64,000 nucleotides of DNA from assembly GCA_017650105.1 (NCBI GenBank), contig JAGCFO010000029.1:62001-126000 (forward strand), read 5' to 3'. The notes beneath the pieces were generated by a model. That model was not told the DNA's origin. It saw only the letters and a program-made list of their open reading frames with translations, and did no database searches. This document shows positions 60,044-64,000 of this stretch, piece after piece. A program made the position numbers and the translations under genes. The stretch's first letter is position 1; every line of letters begins with the position of its first letter. This DNA comes from Bacteroidaceae bacterium (GTDB lineage Bacteria; Bacteroidota; Bacteroidia; Bacteroidales; Bacteroidaceae).

Positions 60044-62983
60044 ATGCAAAAACGTAGACTTCTCTTTATTGCGCTGCTGCTGATGTCGTTGGGGGCCTTC
60101 CCTCAGAAGGCAGAGGTTGACGCGCGCCTGCGTACCTATTTCCGTGAGTATGAGCCCGACGGCTGCCGTGTGGCACGATGCAAACTCGACAAGACAGAAC
60201 TGAACACGAAGGCTCGCACGCTGAATATCTATGCCAACGATGCCTTCGGTGAGCAGCCTTTCAGGGAGGAACAAGTGGAGAATATCTATAACGACATACG
60301 TCAGATGATGCCGTCGCCCGTCAATCGCTATCGCATCACCCTCTATGTGGGAGAGACGGCAATCGAAGATTTCGTGCCCAACGTCTATCGCCAGCGTAAG
60401 AAATCCGAGCGGCAATGGACACGCGCCGAAGAGCCGAAGGACAACCCGTGGGTGACGAATACCTCGCGTCCCTACACCATATCCGAAGGGCTCGAGGGGC
60501 GCCATCTCGCCATAAATGCTAGTCACGGAGCCTATTACCGTAATGCTGATAACGAGTGGATTTGGCAACGTCCGCCTCTTTACTGCACACGCGAGGACCT
60601 GCTGACGCAATCCATCGTCTTTCCTTATTTAATACCTATGCTCCGCAATGCTGGAGCTGTGGTGTGGACGACGCGCGAAACCGACGAGCAGCCTGAGGAA
60701 CTTATCCTCGACAACGAACCCCTTTCGGAAGAACTGGGACTCTATGTCGAAGAGCGCACGCGCAAAGTGGCTTGGATGGGTTCCAGCGAAGGCTTCTCTA
60801 CACCCGCCGAAGCGCTCGGAGCCCACGATAATCCTTTCGTAGGAGGCACGTCGCGTATGGCTGTCACCGTATCCCCTAAGCGCGACAATCAGAACCTCTC
60901 GGCAGCCATCTGGATGCCCGTTATCCCTTCCGAGGGACGCTATGCCGTATACGTTACCTATCAAACTTGCGAGACAAGCGTTTCCGATGCCCACTATATA
61001 GTCGTGCATAAAGGCGAGGTGACTCGTTTCACCGTCAACCAGCAGATGGGAGGAGGCACTTGGGTATATCTTGGCTCTTTCGACTTTGGGGAAGGACAGT
61101 CCGACTACAACATGATTGTGCTCACCAACGAGAGCGAGCAGGAGGGGACCGTCAGCGCCGATGCGGTACGCCTGGGAGGAGGAGAGGGAAACGTTATGCG
61201 TGGTCCAGACAACATCATCAGCGGTTTGCCTCGCTACCTTGAGGGAGCCCGCTACTGGCTTCAATACGCCGGCTTCCCTCCTGAGGACTATGAAAACAAG
61301 GGCGGCACCAACGACTATGCTGAAGATATCAACGTGCGCTCCTATGCTGCCAACAGGCTTCTGGGCGGCTCAACATATTGTCCTGACAGCATAGGGAAGA
61401 AAGTGCCTCTTGAACTCGCGTTTGCCCTCCACACCGATGCAGGCATCGACCCTTCAGGAATCATCGGCACGCTTGGAATCTGCACGACTGCCTTTCATGA
61501 CGGATTGCTTGGGGACGGACGTATGACACGTCTCACGTCGCGCGATATGGTTGACGTGGTGCAGTCAAGCTTTGTCGACGATATGCGCAAACTCTATCCC
61601 ACCTGGAACCGTAGGGGCATCTGGGATCGTAACTACAGCGAGTCACGCATCTGCGACGTTCCTTCAATGATACTCGAGTTGCTGGCGCATCAGAACTTCA
61701 ACGATATGCGCTTCGCTCACGATCCTAATTTCAAGTTCTTTGCAGCACGGGCTATCTACAAGGGTCTTTTGCGGCAGGTTGCCTCGATGCACGGTGAGAA
61801 GAAGTGTACCGTCCAGCCTCTTCCTCCCGTCGAACTGGCTTTTGGCACTCCTGTCGTAACAGGCGAGAAAGCCGAAGCGCGACTCTCTTGGCGAGAGCAG
61901 AAAGATCCTCTTGAACCGTCAGCTGCCGCCACAGGCTATGTGGTATACACGCGTATCGATGACGGTAGTTTTGACAACGGGCAGCTAGTACGTGGAACAC
62001 ATCTCGACGTGCCTGTTCCTCCGGGTCATATGGTTAGCTGTCGTGTGACGGCAGTCAATAAGGGAGGCGAGAGTTTCCCATCCGAGACACTCGCTGTGGG
62101 TGTTGCCGATGATTCTAGAGGTATGGTGCTAGTCGTCAACGGCTTCACTCGTCTGAGCGGGCCTGCTTGGGTGAACAAGGGCGACAGTATCGGGTTCCTC
62201 CTACGCAATGATCCAGGCGTGCCCTATGTCAGCACCAGTGCCTTTTGCGGAGAACAAAAGACGTTCAGTGCCACGAGTTCCCCGCTTAATCCCGATTTGA
62301 GTGAGCTGGGCACAAGTGGCGACGAGCTGGTAGGGAGGGCTCTGAAGGGGAATACTTTCGATTTCGCAGCTGTGCACGGAAAAGCTATCCTAGCGGCTGG
62401 ATATTCCTTCTTCTCTTCTTCGCGTGCTGCCTTTGAACAGTCTGCCGATATGTTATCTTCTGCCGATGTAGCTGATGTATACCTTGGCCTTCAGTCGCAC
62501 GAGGGAGGTAGCTATTTCCTTCAGGAGCATGAGTCAGCCCTTTCGGAAGTGATGCAGCAGCGCTTGTCCAAATGGTGTCTGACGGGCGGCAAGCTGCTCG
62601 TCAGCGGCTCATACTTGGGTGCCGATGCGCGCAGTAATAAGGCTCTCTCCGTCTTTATGCGCGACATTCTCCACTGCCGCTACAGCGGGAGCTTGCGTGA
62701 TGCAAACGAACGCATCGTGCGCTGTGACAGTGTTGAACTGACGCTGCCAAGATGGTTCGGTGAGCAAACCTATCCTGTTGTCGCTCCAGAGTCGTTGTTA
62801 CCCTCCGATAAGGGTTCCTCTTCGCTGAAACCGTTTGTCTATGCTGCTTCGGGGCGTCCTGCATCCGTAGCCTGGAAAGGCAAAGGATGCACTATCTGCT
62901 TAGGCTTCCCGTTTGAGGCTGCAGGCGACGATGTCAGCCGTGCTAAGGCAATGACGCTGATGCTTAACTGGCTGACGGAGTAA
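60044..62983 (+). CDS. Exported amidase-like protein with golvesin-type and fibronectin-like domains
   Basis: A 979-residue exported protein often annotated as xanthan lyase in this group. Signal peptide MQKRRLLFIALLLMSLGAFPQ. A domain resembling N-acetylmuramoyl-L-alanine amidase type 3 is split by an insertion: INASHGAYYR (about 157-166) near the metal site and LAFALHTDAG (about 462-471) as the second His element, with ICDVPSMILELLAHQN (about 541-556) containing the catalytic-type Glu. Inserted between is a golvesin C-terminal-type beta domain (about 300-390, YAVYVTYQTCETSVSDAHY). A fibronectin-III-like domain lies at about 600-685. Peptidoglycan or glycan cleavage is plausible; activity is inferred. 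Confidence 0.78.
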   Translation: MQKRRLLFIALLLMSLGAFPQKAEVDARLRTYFREYEPDGCRVARCKLDKTELNTKARTLNIYANDAFGEQPFREEQVENIYNDIRQMMPSPVNRYRITLYVGETAIEDFVPNVYRQRKKSERQWTRAEEPKDNPWVTNTSRPYTISEGLEGRHLAINASHGAYYRNADNEWIWQRPPLYCTREDLLTQSIVFPYLIPMLRNAGAVVWTTRETDEQPEELILDNEPLSEELGLYVEERTRKVAWMGSSEGFSTPAEALGAHDNPFVGGTSRMAVTVSPKRDNQNLSAAIWMPVIPSEGRYAVYVTYQTCETSVSDAHYIVVHKGEVTRFTVNQQMGGGTWVYLGSFDFGEGQSDYNMIVLTNESEQEGTVSADAVRLGGGEGNVMRGPDNIISGLPRYLEGARYWLQYAGFPPEDYENKGGTNDYAEDINVRSYAANRLLGGSTYCPDSIGKKVPLELAFALHTDAGIDPSGIIGTLGICTTAFHDGLLGDGRMTRLTSRDMVDVVQSSFVDDMRKLYPTWNRRGIWDRNYSESRICDVPSMILELLAHQNFNDMRFAHDPNFKFFAARAIYKGLLRQVASMHGEKKCTVQPLPPVELAFGTPVVTGEKAEARLSWREQKDPLEPSAAATGYVVYTRIDDGSFDNGQLVRGTHLDVPVPPGHMVSCRVTAVNKGGESFPSETLAVGVADDSRGMVLVVNGFTRLSGPAWVNKGDSIGFLLRNDPGVPYVSTSAFCGEQKTFSATSSPLNPDLSELGTSGDELVGRALKGNTFDFAAVHGKAILAAGYSFFSSSRAAFEQSADMLSSADVADVYLGLQSHEGGSYFLQEHESALSEVMQQRLSKWCLTGGKLLVSGSYLGADARSNKALSVFMRDILHCRYSGSLRDANERIVRCDSVELTLPRWFGEQTYPVVAPESLLPSDKGSSSLKPFVYAASGRPASVAWKGKGCTICLGFPFEAAGDDVSRAKAMTLMLNWLTE

Positions 62984-63041
62984 TCTTTTGCAAGAACCCA
63001 ATTATTGGCATTATCTGTGTTTTGTACAAAAGTGTATAAGC

Positions 63042-64000
63042 CTACCGTTCGGGAAGTGTCGTCTTGAAGTAAGGGTTGTCCACGTGTTCGGCGTAGATAA
63101 TCTCGACTAGTTCCTTCACTATGTCGGGGTGTTGTTCCTTTAGGTTATCGTCCTCGTGGATATCGGTTGCCAGATTGTAGAGTTCGGTCTGTCCTTTCTT
63201 CACAACCAGTTTCCAATCGCCCTTGCGTACGGCCATCACGTCAGATTCTGCCAGCTCCCAATATAGATAGGGGTGGCGTTCCTGTAGCTTGTAGTTGCCT
63301 AGAAGAGTAGGAGCAAAAGAGACTCCGTCGAAGTGGTCGGGCCTGCTTACGTCGTCGTTTCTATACCTCTCTATGTAGTTTTCTATGCCCGCTATTTCGC
63401 AGAAAGTGGGCATTAGGTCGTAGAAGGCGATGGGCATATCGCAGGTGGTGCCTGGGGCGATATGTCCCGGCCAAAGAGCAATGAAGGGAATACGTATTCC
63501 CCCTTCGTAGGTGCTCCTCTTAAGTCCTCTGAGCACACCATCACGTTTGAGGGCGTCTGTTGCTTCGTCGCTCAAAATGTCTGCCTCTTTGTTGCTGGAG
63601 ATGCCTCGTCGGCTGAAGAAAGCAGGGTCGGCGCCTCCTTCCTCATGTGGACCATTGTCGCTGGTGAAGATGACGAGAGTATTATCCAGCATACCTCTCT
63701 CGCGTAGAACATCAATGATTTCGCCTACTTGTGTGTCAAGCCGGGTAATCATCGCTGCAAATTGTGCGTGGCTGTTGGTGTTGGGGTTGTAACGCCCTCC
63801 GTCACCCGGGTATGCCTTTTCGGGGAGCAGTTTTCCTTCGTAGGAGAGCAGGATGGAGTCGCGTGGTTGCTGTAGCTCGGCATGTGGTAGCGTGTACGTG
63901 AATATGCCCAGCCAAGGGGTGTCTGCCGTCTGCAGTCGCAGCCAGTTGAGTGCCTCTTTGTGGATGAGGTCTGCCGAGTACTGCGTCCTTTTCTCATAGC
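63042..64000 (-). CDS. Sulfatase (arylsulfatase A-like), 5 prime end beyond the window
   Basis: C-terminal part of a sulfatase, reading from the window edge to the stop at 63042 (about 318 residues). The reading frame is open through GKLLPEKAYPGDGG and NPNTNSHAQFAAMITRLDTQ into VGEIIDVLRERG, then the sulfatase signature TLVIFTSDNGPHEEGG (metal-binding Asp-Asn) and GGIRIPFIALWPG, ending with VVKKGQTELYNLATDIHEDDN. The N-terminal CxPSR/SxPSR modification site lies outside the window. Sulfatases of gut Bacteroidales remove sulfate from mucin or glycosaminoglycans, and with the GH2 and M60 genes this hints at host-glycan use. Confidence 0.92.
   Translation of the reverse strand, partial: YEKRTQYSADLIHKEALNWLRLQTADTPWLGIFTYTLPHAELQQPRDSILLSYEGKLLPEKAYPGDGGRYNPNTNSHAQFAAMITRLDTQVGEIIDVLRERGMLDNTLVIFTSDNGPHEEGGADPAFFSRRGISSNKEADILSDEATDALKRDGVLRGLKRSTYEGGIRIPFIALWPGHIAPGTTCDMPIAFYDLMPTFCEIAGIENYIERYRNDDVSRPDHFDGVSFAPTLLGNYKLQERHPYLYWELAESDVMAVRKGDWKLVVKKGQTELYNLATDIHEDDNLKEQHPDIVKELVEIIYAEHVDNPYFKTTLPER

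Overview
The window looks like chromosomal DNA of a Bacteroidales bacterium, most likely Prevotellaceae or a close relative. The evidence is: several promoters of the Bacteroidota type (TTTG, 19-20 nt, TAnnTTTG); fimbrillin-type lipoproteins; an IntDOT-like tyrosine recombinase; a Wza/Wzc pair with a Tyr/Gly tail; secreted M60 and C69 peptidases; GH2, sulfatase and golvesin-domain proteins; and general scarcity of Shine-Dalgarno sequences. The genus is inferred from protein style only. I see no rRNA, tRNA, CRISPR array or complete insertion sequence.

Layout. 0-7 kb: an AT-rich glycosyltransferase island (four GT2 enzymes, a DUF1919 protein, a left-handed beta-helix acetyltransferase, a nucleotide-sugar epimerase), then a more GC-rich Gfo/Idh/MocA oxidoreductase. 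7-13.3 kb: a large secreted M60-like peptidase with ricin-like, discoidin-like and dockerin-like modules, an isoprenylcysteine-methyltransferase-like membrane protein, and a secreted carboxypeptidase-regulatory-domain protein. 13.5-24.4 kb: a polysaccharide locus (GT, WecB, polytopic membrane protein, GT4, FemAB-like, DUF354, deacetylase-like, then Wza-like and Wzc-like export proteins). 24.6-30.9 kb: an orphan barstar with a broken Rhs fragment, an OmpA protein, a WlbA-like dehydrogenase, a PqqD plus nucleotidyltransferase pair, and a DUF4143 ATPase.

30.9-43.9 kb holds the most unusual structure. A three-gene surface unit (fimbrillin lipoprotein, VWA-domain adhesin, 56-residue small protein) is present twice, as two inverted arms of about 4.8-5.0 kb facing away from a 3.1-kb core. 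The core carries a tyrosine recombinase, a minimal kinase-like protein and a 22-bp tandem repeat. The arms keep the same leader, ribosome-binding site, small protein and terminator. They differ in the fimbrillin middle and in a segment just after the VWA metal site. I infer a gene-duplication or phase/antigenic-variation locus.

44-50.3 kb: a second surface-glycan cluster (secreted GH99-like WbsX protein, GT4, two GT2 enzymes, Wzx-like flippase), interrupted by a four-helix-bundle gene lying between inverted arrays of 8-bp repeats. 50.3-64 kb: M23 peptidase, C69 dipeptidase, phosphohexomutase, GH2 enzyme, a GT2, an amidase-like/golvesin protein, and a sulfatase cut by the window end. A 60-bp intergenic repeat occurs nearly identically at 7.0 kb and, inverted, at 59.8 kb.

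Together the window is dominated by building, exporting, remodelling and displaying cell-surface glycans and adhesins. All family assignments come from reading motifs by eye; no database search was possible.
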